64,000 nt of DNA, taken from positions 31,248 through 95,247 of the forward strand of contig JACQFP010000061.1 in NCBI GenBank assembly GCA_016200005.1, in the 5' to 3' direction. The position numbers and the translations under genes were made by a program. Origin of the DNA: Verrucomicrobiota bacterium. Lineage in GTDB: Bacteria; Verrucomicrobiota; Verrucomicrobiia; Limisphaerales; PALSA-1396. Below, piece after piece: positions 55,057 through 64,000 of this stretch; position 1 is the stretch's first letter, and every line of letters starts with the position of its first letter. The notes under the pieces are model-generated. The model saw only the letters and a list, made by a program, of their open reading frames with translations. It had not been told where the DNA came from and did no database searches.

Positions 55057-57645
55057 ATGGCACCATCTCCTGGCATGAATAGGCCGCTCTTAACAATCCC
55101 CCTTTTGTACGGCATCTTTTTCTTATCCGGCGCCTGCGGCCTGGCCTTTCAGATGGTGTGGTCGCGCATGTTTGCGTTCGGATTGGGCCACGAATTGCCC
55201 GGTGTGCTGGCCGTGATGGCCGCGTTCTTCGGTGGACTCGCGCTGGGGGCGTGGACGCTGGATCGGCGACTCAGCCGCAGTCTTCATCCGGGGCGATGGT
55301 ACGCCGGAATGGAACTTCTCATTGGCGTTTGGGGATTGTTGACGGTAGTCCTGATTCCGCACAGCAATGATGTGGCGCTGCGATTTATCGGACTGGAGGT
55401 TCCGGAGTTTCGTCACTGGACAGTGGCATTTGCCGTTCCGTTTCTCGTCCTGTCGCCGGCCACCATCGCGATGGGCGCAACGTTGCCCGCGATGGAGCGG
55501 TTCATGTCGCCGTGGATGAAGGACGGAAGATGCGTCGGCGCTCTCTACGCCACCAACACGCTCGGCGCAGTGGTGGGAACATTGTTGAGCACATTCGTGA
55601 TCGCGCCCGCGCTCGGATTCAGCGCAACACTGTTGGTGTGTGCGACACTCAACTTATTTTGCGGTGCCGCTGTGCTGCTCATCGAACGGCGCGTTCAAAA
55701 TCCGCCTCCCGTCGCCGGTCGAAAGCAAATCAAAGCCGAAACGATGCGACGTCTTTATGCGACGGTGTTCGTCACGGGATTGCTCGGCATCGGCTACGAA
55801 GTTTTGGGGGTGCGCGTGTTGGCGCAAGTTTTGGAGAATACGATTTACAGTTTCGCCGCGGCGCTCTCCGTCTATTTGCTAGGCACGGCTTTCGGCGCGG
55901 GTCTGTATCAACGATTCAGTCGGCACGCTCAGTTTCGAGCGGTTCCCAGTTCGCTGCTCTGCGGACTTTGCACGAGTTGTTTGGTGGGAGTCCTGGCACT
56001 CTCGAGAGCGCAGACGATTTACCAAGCTGTTCGTGCGGCGCTCGGCGACAGTCCGATCGCCGTGTTGCTCGCGGAGATGATGATGACGTCCGTGGTATTC
56101 GGACTGCCGACGGTTTTCATGGGAGCGTTGTTCAGTCTGTTGGTCCAAACAGCGCGCCGGGAGGACGGTGGCGTGGGTGAGGCGCTGGCGCTCAATACGC
56201 TGGGCGGCGCGTTGGCGCCGGCACTGTTCGGCGTGATGCTCCTTCCGGCTCTCGGCGCCAAATGGGCGTTGGTTTTGACTTCGTTTGGGTATCTTTTCTT
56301 GTTGCCACAAATCAAAGGCTGGCAATGGTTAGGCGTGGCGTTGCCCGCTGGATTGGTCTTCTGGTTGCCTGCCCAACTCCAGCTCGTCCAAAAACCGCCT
56401 GGTGGAGAGATCATCGAATTTCGCGAAGGGGTCATGGACTCGGTCGCGGTGGTCAAACATTTCGATGGCAATCGCAGCCTCCTGGTCAACAATCGCTTTA
56501 CAATGGGCGGCACGGGTGCGGCCAACGCCGAGCGGCGTCACGCACACTTTCCCCTGTTGTTGCATCCCGATCCAAAGCGCGCGTTGTTTCTCGGACTGGG
56601 CACGGGGATCACCTTTGGCGCTGCCAGGACGCACCCGGACCTGCAGGCCGACGGCGTCGAACTGGTGCCGGAAATCATCGATGTGCTCCACCATTTCGAA
56701 CCTGCCAACGCTTTGTCCAACCATCTGGCCGGTTCGAAAATTTATGTCGCGGATGCGCGGCGCTTTGTTCGCGCCATCGACGCGCGTTACGATGTGATCG
56801 TGGCGGATTTGTTTCATCCGGCACGGGATGGCGCCGGCTCGCTCTACACGGTTGAACATTTTCGAGCCATTCGCCATCGGCTCGAGACGGGCGGCCTTTT
56901 CTGCCAATGGCTGCCGTTGTTTCAACTCGACGAGCCGATGCTGCGCGTCATCATCCGGACGTTTCTGGAGGTTTTTCCAAATGGTCGCGCCTATCTCTTG
57001 CGGTTCAATGTGGACACGCCGGTGCTCGGCCTGGTTGGCACGCTCGAACCGACCGACTATTCCGCCGGCTGGCTGGAACGGCGCGTGCGCGATGCCGGAT
57101 TGCGCGAATCGTTGCAGCCGTTGCCGCTGGTGAATGACTTCCAACTTTTCGGATGCCTCATCGCCGGTCCGCGCGGCCTGCGCGCTTTTTCAAAGGCGGC
57201 GCCAGTCAATACCGACGATCAGCCCATCATAACCTTCAGTGCGCCGCGATTCACTTACCAACGCACCGCGACTTCGTACGGACGACTGCTGGCGTTGCTC
57301 GATCTTCACGCGGCCGATCCGGCGGAGTTGATCCGCTCCTCGAAGAGTTCCGACGACGTCAAGTTCATCCGCGCTTTGAAGGAATACATTTCTGCGCGCG
57401 ATGTTTATTTGCGCGGTCTGGTTGCCGAGGCCGAAGGGCGGCCGTCGCAAGCCATCGACGCCTATGTTGAAAGCGCGAGGATCAGCGCCGAATTTTCCAC
57501 CGGCTACGCGCACTGCCTGACCCTCGCCATGCAGCAATCCAAATCCAATCCCACCGCCGCCCGCGCCCTTCTCCAGCGTCTGGTGGAGGCGCGACCTGAA
57601 CGGCCCGTGGCGCGGGAGTTGTTAAAGGAGTTGTCGGGAAAGTAG
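55057..57645 (+). CDS. Fused membrane/spermidine synthase-like protein
   Basis: This 862-residue protein has an N-terminal half with about a dozen hydrophobic segments (LYGIFFLSGACGLAFQMVW, ATIAMGATLPAMERFM) and a C-terminal soluble methyltransferase-like domain of the spermidine synthase family (ALFLGLGTGITFGAARTHPD, ELVPEIIDVLHHF, YDVIVADLFHPARDGAGSLY). The last 90 residues look like a TPR-type helical tail. Such fusions are widespread but their substrate is not proven; they are not assumed to make spermidine. ATG at 55075 (MNRPLLTI) is an alternative start. Confidence 0.85.
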   Translation: MAPSPGMNRPLLTIPLLYGIFFLSGACGLAFQMVWSRMFAFGLGHELPGVLAVMAAFFGGLALGAWTLDRRLSRSLHPGRWYAGMELLIGVWGLLTVVLIPHSNDVALRFIGLEVPEFRHWTVAFAVPFLVLSPATIAMGATLPAMERFMSPWMKDGRCVGALYATNTLGAVVGTLLSTFVIAPALGFSATLLVCATLNLFCGAAVLLIERRVQNPPPVAGRKQIKAETMRRLYATVFVTGLLGIGYEVLGVRVLAQVLENTIYSFAAALSVYLLGTAFGAGLYQRFSRHAQFRAVPSSLLCGLCTSCLVGVLALSRAQTIYQAVRAALGDSPIAVLLAEMMMTSVVFGLPTVFMGALFSLLVQTARREDGGVGEALALNTLGGALAPALFGVMLLPALGAKWALVLTSFGYLFLLPQIKGWQWLGVALPAGLVFWLPAQLQLVQKPPGGEIIEFREGVMDSVAVVKHFDGNRSLLVNNRFTMGGTGAANAERRHAHFPLLLHPDPKRALFLGLGTGITFGAARTHPDLQADGVELVPEIIDVLHHFEPANALSNHLAGSKIYVADARRFVRAIDARYDVIVADLFHPARDGAGSLYTVEHFRAIRHRLETGGLFCQWLPLFQLDEPMLRVIIRTFLEVFPNGRAYLLRFNVDTPVLGLVGTLEPTDYSAGWLERRVRDAGLRESLQPLPLVNDFQLFGCLIAGPRGLRAFSKAAPVNTDDQPIITFSAPRFTYQRTATSYGRLLALLDLHAADPAELIRSSKSSDDVKFIRALKEYISARDVYLRGLVAEAEGRPSQAIDAYVESARISAEFSTGYAHCLTLAMQQSKSNPTAARALLQRLVEARPERPVARELLKELSGK

Positions 57646-57878
57646 ATCTTTGCGAACCGGTACAAGGTTTTGGAGCAAATCCGCATTGGAATGGAGACAA
57701 TGTATTGCCGCTTGGTTCACTGCCGAATCACAAAAAGAATTGGGTTGAGTCGTCGCCGTTAAATTTCTTAAATTCCACGCGAAAGCTGGCAATGGTGAAA
57801 TCTAACGCGTTGAGGGCACACAGCTACAACTCAAACCGAGCGACGGGCGCATTGACGCGAATCACGTTGCTTAATCTG

Positions 57879-59090
57879 ATGAAATCTATTGGTATCCTTG
57901 CCTCGGCGGCCGGCTGCGCTTGCCTGCCCGAAGGTCGCGCCGATACATTTAGCGATGACCTTGCCTTCCTTCAAAAGCATACTCAACTCATTGTGTTGTC
58001 AGACAAGGCGGGCGATGCCCGCGTTGCCGTCGCTCCCGCCTGGCAGGGACGTGTGCTGACGAGCACTTCCAGCGGCGACAACGGCCTGAGTTATGGCTGG
58101 ATCAACCGTGAACTAATCGCGCAGCGTAAAGTGCAGCCGCATATCAACGTCTTCGGCGGTGAAGACCGTTTCTGGTTGGGGCCGGAAGGTGGACAATTTT
58201 CGGTTTTCTTTAACAAAGGTGCGCCATTCGATCTCGAACATTGGTACACGCCCGCGCCGGTTGACACCGAACCCTTCAACGTCGTCCGCAAGAGCTCCAC
58301 TTCCGCCGTGTTGAGCCACGAATTTACACTCACGAATTATTCGGGCACTCGGTTCCAGGTGAAAGCCCGTCGCGAGGTGCGCCTGCTTTCCGCGAAGGCC
58401 GCTTGGGACAAGTTGCAGCTCAAACCTGCGAGCGGCGTAAGAATCGTTGCCTACGAAACCGCCAACAAAATCTCCAACGCCGGCAAACAGCCGTGGACGA
58501 AGGAGACCGGCCTGCTCTCCATCTGGATTCTTGGCATGTTCACACCCAGTCCCGGCACAACCATCGTCGTGCCGATTCGTGGTGGCCCGGAATCCAGATA
58601 TGGCCGCGCCGTGACTTCGGATTATTTTGGGCAGGTACCGCCGGAGCGACTCGTGATCAAGGATGATGTCATTTATTTCAAAGGCGACGGCAAGTTCCGC
58701 AGCAAGATCGGGATCAATCCACAGCGCAGCAAGGCCATCCTCGGCAGTTACGACGCCGATAACAAGGTGCTGACGATTGTGCAATTCTCCCAACCCGCGG
58801 GAGTGACGACCTATGTCAACTCGCTGTGGAAACTTCAGGACAATCCCTACGGCGGCGACGCAGCCAATAGTTATAACGACGGCCCGGCCGCGCCCGGCGG
58901 CAAACCGCTGGGGCCATTCTACGAATTGGAATCCTCCTCGCCCGCTGCCGCGCTTGCGCCCGGTCAAAGCGCCGAGCACATTCACCGCACGATTCATCTC
59001 AGCGGATCGGAACGGGACTTGGACTCCATTGCGCGCGCCGCACTCGGTGTTTCCTTGAGCCAGATAATCAACGCACTTCCGGCGCAATAA
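57879..59090 (+). CDS. Exported protein, DUF6786-like
   Basis: This 403-residue protein has a signal-like N terminus (IGILASAAGCACLPEGRA). Body marks are LAFLQKHTQLIVLSDKAGDA, APAWQGRVLTSTSSGDNGLS, FWLGPEGGQFSVFFNKGAPF and the ending GQSAEHIHRTIHLSGSERDL. It resembles a beta-sandwich enzyme or sugar-mutarotase-like fold, which I recall under DUF6786. A catalytic role is unproven. It precedes a sugar kinase by 14 bases on the same strand, so the two may work on the same sugar acid. ATG at 57879 fits the signal better than the ATG at 57705. Confidence 0.65.
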   Translation: MKSIGILASAAGCACLPEGRADTFSDDLAFLQKHTQLIVLSDKAGDARVAVAPAWQGRVLTSTSSGDNGLSYGWINRELIAQRKVQPHINVFGGEDRFWLGPEGGQFSVFFNKGAPFDLEHWYTPAPVDTEPFNVVRKSSTSAVLSHEFTLTNYSGTRFQVKARREVRLLSAKAAWDKLQLKPASGVRIVAYETANKISNAGKQPWTKETGLLSIWILGMFTPSPGTTIVVPIRGGPESRYGRAVTSDYFGQVPPERLVIKDDVIYFKGDGKFRSKIGINPQRSKAILGSYDADNKVLTIVQFSQPAGVTTYVNSLWKLQDNPYGGDAANSYNDGPAAPGGKPLGPFYELESSSPAAALAPGQSAEHIHRTIHLSGSERDLDSIARAALGVSLSQIINALPAQ

Positions 59091-59104
59091 CCCTCAACCC
59101 CAAC

Positions 59105-60202
59105 ATGCCTATTCAACTCCGCGACCCGTCCGCCTGCGCCTACGACCTGCTGGCGCTCGGCGAAATCATGCTCCGCCTCGATCCCGGTGAGGGCCGCATC
59201 CGCACCGCGCGCGAATTCAAGGTCTGGGAAGGCGGCGGCGAATACAACGTCGCCCGCGGCCTGCGCCGTTGCTTCGGCATGAAGACCGCCGTGGCCACCG
59301 CGTTCGCCGACAACGACGTGGGCCGGTTGCTGGAGGATTTCATTTTGCAAGGCGGCGTGGACACGCAATTCATCAAGTGGGTGAAGTTTGACGGCATCGG
59401 GCGCGACGTGCGCAACGGGCTGAACTTCACCGAGCGTGGCTTCGGCGTGCGTGGCGCGGTAGGCATTCCCGACCGCGGGCACACGGCGGCGAGCCAGCTC
59501 AAGCCCGGCGATTTCGATTGGGACCATATTTTCGGCAAGCTCGGTGTGCGTTGGTTGCACACGGGCGGAATTTTCGCCGCCTTGAGCGACACCACACCGC
59601 AACTCGTCATCGAATGCGTCAAGGCCGCAAAAAAACACGGCACCATGGTCAGCTATGATTTGAATTATCGCCCCAGCCTCTGGAAATCCATCGGCGGCCA
59701 GAAGCGCGCTCAGAAAGTGAACAAAGAAATCGCCAATTACGTGGACGTGATGATCGGCAACGAAGAAGACTTCACCGCCTGCCTCGGTTTCAAAGTCGAA
59801 GGCGCGGACGAACACCTCCTGCACATCGACGCGCCCTCGTTCAAGAAGATGATTCAGACTGCGGTGAAGACATTCTCGAATTTCAAGGCCACCGCTACGA
59901 CCTTGCGCGCCGCCAAGACCGCGACGATCAACGACTGGGCCGCCATCGCGTGGATGGACGGCAAATTTTACGAGAGCCGCAAGTATCCCGATCTCGAAAT
60001 TCTCGACCGCATTGGCGGCGGCGACAGTTTTGCGTCGGGCTTCATCTATGGCCTGATGACCACTGGCGATCCGCAACGCGCTGTGGACTGCGGCGCCGCC
60101 CACGGCGCCCTGGCCATGACCACGCCGGGCGACACTTCAATGGCGGACAAAGGCGAAGTGGAGAAGTTGATGAAGGGCGGCGGGGCGCGAGTGCAGCGCT
60201 GA
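59105..60202 (+). CDS. PfkB-family sugar kinase (2-keto-3-deoxygluconate-kinase-like)
   Basis: This 365-residue carbohydrate kinase has the PfkB N-terminal pattern (YDLLALGEIMLRLDPGEGRI, GGGEYNVARGLRRCFG) and the catalytic C-terminal motif RIGGGDSFASGFIYGLMTT with the base Asp. The sequence style, including SYDLNYRPSLWKSIGGQ, is closest to kinases of 2-keto-3-deoxygluconate. The substrate is inferred. A likely partner lies 14 bases upstream. Confidence 0.88.
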   Translation: MPIQLRDPSACAYDLLALGEIMLRLDPGEGRIRTAREFKVWEGGGEYNVARGLRRCFGMKTAVATAFADNDVGRLLEDFILQGGVDTQFIKWVKFDGIGRDVRNGLNFTERGFGVRGAVGIPDRGHTAASQLKPGDFDWDHIFGKLGVRWLHTGGIFAALSDTTPQLVIECVKAAKKHGTMVSYDLNYRPSLWKSIGGQKRAQKVNKEIANYVDVMIGNEEDFTACLGFKVEGADEHLLHIDAPSFKKMIQTAVKTFSNFKATATTLRAAKTATINDWAAIAWMDGKFYESRKYPDLEILDRIGGGDSFASGFIYGLMTTGDPQRAVDCGAAHGALAMTTPGDTSMADKGEVEKLMKGGGARVQR

Positions 60203-60671
60203 GAACCATACCGCTGAGGGACACGAGTGGACACGAATCGGAGAATGATTCGTTCCCTTCCAACTTTGGATTCTTGAATTAGGGCTATGCACCGGATTCC
60301 ATTTGGCGCATCGGACACGCTCAAGCGTGAACTCCAACGCCGCGCAAGGCCGGTTGCGTTGGAGTTCAACCTTCAAGTTGATCCTGTCTGCTTCAAGGGA
60401 AGCCAGCGCATGGCCCAATTTTGAAATTCAAAATCACGCCAAGCCTGGCGTGGCGCGTGCCCGGTTCTGCTTCTTCTTCTTGACCAGCGCTTGAGAGTGC
60501 GCGCAAACAGGTGGCTGACGGCAGCAGGGATTTGGCGGGCCGGGTGGGCGACTTGACACGCGCATGGCTAACCTGCTTTCCCGCATCGCTGTCAAAAGAT
60601 TTACGTTTGGCATCGCGCGGCCAACAAACTAGTTTACTTCATCGGTGGCTTTTATATTCTCCGACGCGGTG
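60203..60671. other. 469-base intergenic region with an inverted repeat
   Basis: No gene is visible between the kinase and the tRNA. At 60329-60367 a 12-base perfect inverted repeat (GAACTCCAACGC and GCGTTGGAGTTC) has a 15-base loop; no T run follows, so it is more likely a repeat than a classic terminator. The tRNA promoter should lie near the right end, but I cannot place its boxes with confidence. Confidence 0.45.
60329..60367. repeat. Perfect 12-base inverted repeat
   Basis: Arms GAACTCCAACGC (60329-60340) and GCGTTGGAGTTC (60356-60367) are exact reverse complements around a 15-base centre. It may act as a transcription stop for the kinase gene, but it lacks a T tract. Confidence 0.7.
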
Positions 60672-60758
60672 GCCGATGTGGCGGAATTGGCAGACGCGCC
60701 AGACTCAAAATCTGGTGTCTTTACAGACGTGTGGGTTCGACCCCCTCCATCGGCACCA
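60672..60758 (+). tRNA. tRNA-Leu (anticodon CAA)
   Basis: This 87-base tRNA has acceptor arms GCCGATG and CATCGGC pairing perfectly, discriminator A and an encoded CCA end. The anticodon stem CCAGA/TCTGG encloses the loop CTCAAAA, giving anticodon CAA. A long variable arm (TGTCTTTACAGACG) is as expected for a class II leucine tRNA, and the T arm reads GTGGGTTCGACCCCC. No integrase or attachment repeat is seen beside it. Confidence 0.95.
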
Positions 60759-60958
60759 TTAACGTTCCTTCAAACCTCGTCACGTCTGGGGTTCTTACTC
60801 CGTCCTGTTGGTTTCGTTCATCATCCGCTCCGGGTCTGGTTCTGAGTTGGCTTCTGTCGGTGGCCGAAGCGTGGCGCGAAGGTTCCGGTTGCGAAGCGGC
60901 GATTGGCGGCTGAATCGCCGCTTGACGCTGTAAAAGCTCAGACGCAGGCTCGTCACAC

Positions 60959-61744
60959 ATGACCACCGAGACAAAAGCGATTCTCTGTCACCTGGGGCGC
61001 GTCCAACCACAAATCCCAATCAATTCCTCGAGAAAACAATTTCCAATCGGTGGCTTCACGTTGATCGAGTTGCTGGTGGTCATCGCGATCATTGCGATTC
61101 TCGCCGGGCTGCTGCTGCCGGCGCTCGCCGCCGCCAAGCGAAACGCGTTGACCACCCGTTGCATGAGCAACCAGAGCCAGATCGGCAAGGCCTTCTTCAT
61201 GTACACCGAGGATAACAACGATTACTATCCCGACATCAACGATTGGGCTTCCACGGGCGGCAAAGATGGCACTTACGATACTTTTACCGCTGCGACCAAT
61301 CGGCCGCTGAACGTTTATGTGGCCAAGGGTTACGATGTCTTCCGTTGCCCCTCTGATAAAGGCGACTTCTGGTCGCTCGCCGCCCGCGGGGTCAACTGCA
61401 CCAACTGCTATCTTCAGTATGGCAACAGTTACCTGACCGAGTTCGCCTTCGATTATTACAAAGTCAAAATGGTCTGCGGTCCAAAGGGTGATAAGAACAA
61501 TCGCTCGATCAAACACTCCGAAGTCAGCCTCAAGCCCGCCACCAAAATCATCCAGGGAGACTGGATCTGGCACGCCAATCGTGACGTCACCCAGCCGCGC
61601 CACCAATGGCACAATTACAAAGGCAAGAACCGCATGATGATGCTGTTCGGTGACACGCACACCGAATACTTCAAGTTTCTTCCCACCGCTCAGATGGAGG
61701 CCCTCGCCGGTTCCGCTCCAGACCGAAACTTCAGTTGGTGGTAG
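60959..61744 (+). CDS. Prepilin-type cleavage/methylation domain protein
   Basis: This 261-residue pseudopilin-like protein has the leader [20 protein letters not shown], with the cleavage site between Gly and Phe after a 32-residue N-terminal part, longer than usual. The globular domain includes [20 protein letters not shown], a CTNC pair in [14 protein letters not shown], and an ending with [16 protein letters not shown], a variant of the H-x9-DG type. It probably sits on the outer surface or in a secretion-like fibre. A second such gene lies at 51570; the pair are paralogues. Confidence 0.85.
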   Translation: MTTETKAILCHLGRVQPQIPINSSRKQFPIGGFTLIELLVVIAIIAILAGLLLPALAAAKRNALTTRCMSNQSQIGKAFFMYTEDNNDYYPDINDWASTGGKDGTYDTFTAATNRPLNVYVAKGYDVFRCPSDKGDFWSLAARGVNCTNCYLQYGNSYLTEFAFDYYKVKMVCGPKGDKNNRSIKHSEVSLKPATKIIQGDWIWHANRDVTQPRHQWHNYKGKNRMMMLFGDTHTEYFKFLPTAQMEALAGSAPDRNFSWW

Positions 61745-61879
61745 CGGGTTTCTGGATCGACGATCGCAAGCCTCGACTTGAAATCGAGCGAAACCCTCTA
61801 CCCATCTCCGTAGAAACCACCTCCGCCGGGAAGCGCGCGGTCGCTGCGTGGAGGCGGTGAAGCAAAACCCGGTCGCGCC

Positions 61880-64000
61880 CTAATTCGTAGTGCGATAGAA
61901 ACGATAGCGGAACTGAAACGCGTTCGAGTCGGTGAAGTTAAGGTTTCCGCTCACGTCGCTGGTGGCGGTGCCAATATTCGTCCACTGGATGAAGTTGGTG
62001 GTGGCCTGAATCGTGAATGCAGTGGCACTGGCGCCGGCCGCGGTCAGGCGGAACGTGCCGTTGGTGTAACTGCCGGTTCCCAGTTGCGGTGCGGCACTAC
62101 CGCTGTCGCGCACGAGCGTCACGTCATTGCCATCCCCACCGGCGTAGTGAATGCGGAAAGGCTGACCGCTCACATTCACAACGGCATTTTCCGCCAGCCC
62201 GTTGAACGTGCCTTGCACGGCATCCACGCCATCGTTGGTGATGATGATGAACGTTGTCCCTGGCGATACCGATGGCAGCGACAAAACTTGCAGCGTCGCA
62301 TTGCTCAACGCGACCGTGCCCACAACGGACAACTGGTCATACGTGCCGGGTGACGTGTTCGTTCCAGACAAAGTCAGCGTCGCGCCCGAACGCAAATTCA
62401 GGCTGGAAGGAAACAGGAGCAAACCAGGCCCGCTTGTTCCGGGAGCGATGTTTCCACCGGCCAGCAAGTTGACGCCGACGGACCCGGTGCCTTCGAGTGT
62501 TCCGCCTGCCATCGTGAGCGTGCCGTTCGCTTCCAGTTGGCCGCCGTTGACGCGGAGAATGCCCGCCGTGTTCGTGGTGCCAGACGGTAAACGCAGAAAG
62601 CCCGTGTCCGCTTGAATGACTCCGGATGGCTGGGTATTGAAAATGAAGTTGTTGAGCTGGGAAAAGCCCGCCCCGGCGCTCTTGCGCACCAGGCCGGTGT
62701 TGATCCACACCGGCGAATTGGTCTGTGCCGAGTAGGCGTTGAAGGAATTGTCACCGGTCATCAACCACTGGCCGCCGTTGCTCACCACCGTGGCGGGCTG
62801 CCCGCCGTTGAGCAACTGTCCGTCGTTCCAAGTGACCGTGCCCTGATTGATCAGGTTCAGGGTGTCCAGGAACTTGTTGCCCGGCGTGTTGAACACCAAC
62901 TGCCCGCCCGCAAGAACGGTCAACTGGTTCACGAGGGAACCCGAGTTGACCACGAACGTGCCGCTCACGCGATTGGACCCGACCAGCGTCGCGCCGTCCA
63001 GGGTCAGGTTCGTGATGGCGCCGGCGTTCTGGAAGTTCGGGCCCAGCACCACGGTGCCGCCACTGTGCAGCAGTCCGGGGATGATGTTGGTCCGCAGGTT
63101 GAGCGTCGTGCCGTTGAACCGGTTGAAGCCCGCTCCGGACGCCACGCCTCCGGCGTCGTAGTAGATGCCGCTGTTCAAATCCAGGGTGGCCCCCACCGAG
63201 GCGGTGAAGCTGCCGCCCAGCGTGTTGTTGGTGCCGCCGCCGAAGCGCAACGTGCCGCTCTGCACGTCCACGACGCCTCCGGGGTTGAAGGCCACATTGA
63301 AGTTGTTGATCTGGGAAAAGCCCACCCCGGCACTCTTGCGCACCAGGCCCGTGTTGATCCAGACCGGCGTGTTGGTCTGCGCCGAGTAGGCGTTGAAGGA
63401 ATAGTCCCCCGTCATCAACCACTGACCCCCGTTGCTCACCACCGTCGCCGGCTGGCCGCCGTTGAGCAACTGCCCGGCGTTCCACGTCACCGTCCCCTGA
63501 TTGATCAGGGTCAGCGTGTCCAGAAACTTGTTGCCCGGCGTGTTGAGCTGCAGCTCCCCGCCCGCAAGAACGGTCAACTGGTTCACGAGGTAACCCGAGT
63601 TGACCACGAAGCTTCCGCTCACGCGATTGGACCCGACCAGTGTCGAACCGTCCAGCGTCAGGTTCGTGATGACGCCGGCGTTCTGGAAGTTCGGACCCAG
63701 CACCACGGTGCCGCCACTGTGCAGCAGTCCGGGAATGATGTTGGTCCGCAGGTTGAGCGTCGTGCCGTTGAACCGGTTGAAGCCCGCTCCGGAGGCCACA
63801 CCGCCGGCGTCGTAGTAGATGCCGCTGTTCAAATCCAGGGTGGCCCCCACCGAGGCGGTGAAGCTGCCGGCCAGGGTGTTGCTGGCGCCGCCCCCGAAGC
63901 GCAATGTGCCGCTCTGCACGTCCACGACTCCGCCCGCGTTGAAGGCCACATTGAAGTTGTTGAGCTGGGAGAAGCCCGCGCCGGCGCTCTTGCGCACCAG
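61880..64000 (-). CDS. Giant surface protein with 654-bp tandem repeats, N terminus beyond window
   Basis: The reading frame is open to the window edge, so the visible part is the C-terminal 706 residues. Two complete units of 218 residues and the start of another can be seen, with KSAGAGFSQLNNF, LDLNSGIYYDAGGVASGAGF and GPNFQNAG.ITNLTLDG recurring at exact 654-base steps (63992, 63338, 62684). The pattern fits the beta-strand-repeat (autotransporter-like) surface proteins with PATVVSNGGQWLMTGD per turn. The C terminus (TIQATTNFIQWTNIGTATSD) is the sandwich common in secreted verrucomicrobial proteins; no autotransporter barrel is present. Adhesion or polysaccharide binding is a guess. Confidence 0.85.
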   Translation of the reverse strand: MVRKSAGAGFSQLNNFNVAFNAGGVVDVQSGTLRFGGGASNTLAGSFTASVGATLDLNSGIYYDAGGVASGAGFNRFNGTTLNLRTNIIPGLLHSGGTVVLGPNFQNAGVITNLTLDGSTLVGSNRVSGSFVVNSGYLVNQLTVLAGGELQLNTPGNKFLDTLTLINQGTVTWNAGQLLNGGQPATVVSNGGQWLMTGDYSFNAYSAQTNTPVWINTGLVRKSAGVGFSQINNFNVAFNPGGVVDVQSGTLRFGGGTNNTLGGSFTASVGATLDLNSGIYYDAGGVASGAGFNRFNGTTLNLRTNIIPGLLHSGGTVVLGPNFQNAGAITNLTLDGATLVGSNRVSGTFVVNSGSLVNQLTVLAGGQLVFNTPGNKFLDTLNLINQGTVTWNDGQLLNGGQPATVVSNGGQWLMTGDNSFNAYSAQTNSPVWINTGLVRKSAGAGFSQLNNFIFNTQPSGVIQADTGFLRLPSGTTNTAGILRVNGGQLEANGTLTMAGGTLEGTGSVGVNLLAGGNIAPGTSGPGLLLFPSSLNLRSGATLTLSGTNTSPGTYDQLSVVGTVALSNATLQVLSLPSVSPGTTFIIITNDGVDAVQGTFNGLAENAVVNVSGQPFRIHYAGGDGNDVTLVRDSGSAAPQLGTGSYTNGTFRLTAAGASATAFTIQATTNFIQWTNIGTATSDVSGNLNFTDSNAFQFRYRFYRTTN
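62684..63991 (-). repeat. Two near-identical 654-bp tandem repeat units
   Basis: Units start at GCGCACCAG on the plus strand at 62684, 63338 and 63992, exactly 654 bases apart. The copies differ by scattered substitutions only and keep the reading frame, so the repeat is a protein repeat of 218 residues. Its array continues beyond the window. Confidence 0.9.

Noticed and set aside
58994..60103. 369-residue minus-strand open frame
   Set aside because: It is antisense to the PfkB kinase gene, whose catalytic GGGDSFASG motif is intact.
60329..60367. Rho-independent terminator of the kinase gene
   Set aside because: The stem is good but the loop is 15 bases and no T run follows, so I list it as an inverted repeat.
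60672..60758. tRNA-Leu as an integration site for a genomic island
   Set aside because: No integrase gene or second copy of the tRNA 3' end was seen nearby.
62684..64000. CRISPR or satellite array
   Set aside because: The repeat is 654 bases, in frame, and without unique spacers; it encodes protein repeats.

Overview
The window looks like part of a Verrucomicrobia chromosome, most likely from the Pedosphaera/Limisphaera side of the phylum. The evidence is indirect: type II-secretion-like proteins with prepilin leaders ([17 protein letters not shown]) that stand alone, a PEP-CTERM protein, large secreted beta-strand-repeat proteins, secreted glycoside hydrolases, a DUF1501 fragment, a pgk-tpiA-secG cluster, and many palindromic repeats, several of them read in frame inside genes. 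No rRNA gene is present. One tRNA-Leu(CAA) lies at 60672-60758.

Layout. (1) 1-1345: a trypsin/HtrA-type protease that runs off the left edge. (2) 1580-9211: an accessory, defence-like region. It holds a GmrSD-like DUF262/HNH protein, a DUF3892 protein, a tight minus-strand operon HEPN - DUF1883 - zinc-ribbon/HEPN-like, and an intact methyltransferase/endonuclease pair lodged inside a broken methyltransferase-endonuclease gene. 3' ends of three other genes (argG-like, DUF1501, tsf) lie around it. (3) 9267-15010: an unknown coiled-coil protein, a PQQ-like propeller, two tandem paralogues and a cupin. (4) 15143-19552: queD, then luxC - MFS - luxE without luxAB. (5) 19704-27672: DUF456, then pgk, tpiA, secG, oppA-B-C-like genes and gapA on the plus strand. 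(6) 27721-38204, minus strand: a tail-specific protease, a GH9 enzyme, two dehydrogenases and a pair of M16 peptidases. (7) 38467-42810: a PAS histidine kinase with two response regulators and a secreted protein. (8) 43010-45498: a beta-CASP nuclease-like gene followed by a PIN toxin pair and a diverged second copy of the nuclease gene's 3' end. (9) 45571-64000: secreted and surface proteins, a fused MFS/spermidine synthase-like protein, a PfkB sugar kinase, the tRNA, and a 654-bp tandem-repeat surface protein that runs off the right edge.

How parts work together. The plus-strand cluster at 20324-27672 groups three consecutive lower-glycolysis enzymes with SecG and a peptide importer. The kinase and its two receiver-only regulators form a phosphorelay input module without a DNA-binding output. 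GH9, DUF5060/GH5-like, PfkB and the dehydrogenases fit a polysaccharide-degrading lifestyle.

The strongest leads are the three-gene HEPN-DUF1883-Zn/HEPN operon, the nested restriction-modification insertion with its stack of 3' gene ends, and the PIN toxin cassette flanked by two diverged copies of a host gene's last 81 bases. All family calls come from reading motifs by eye; no database search was run.
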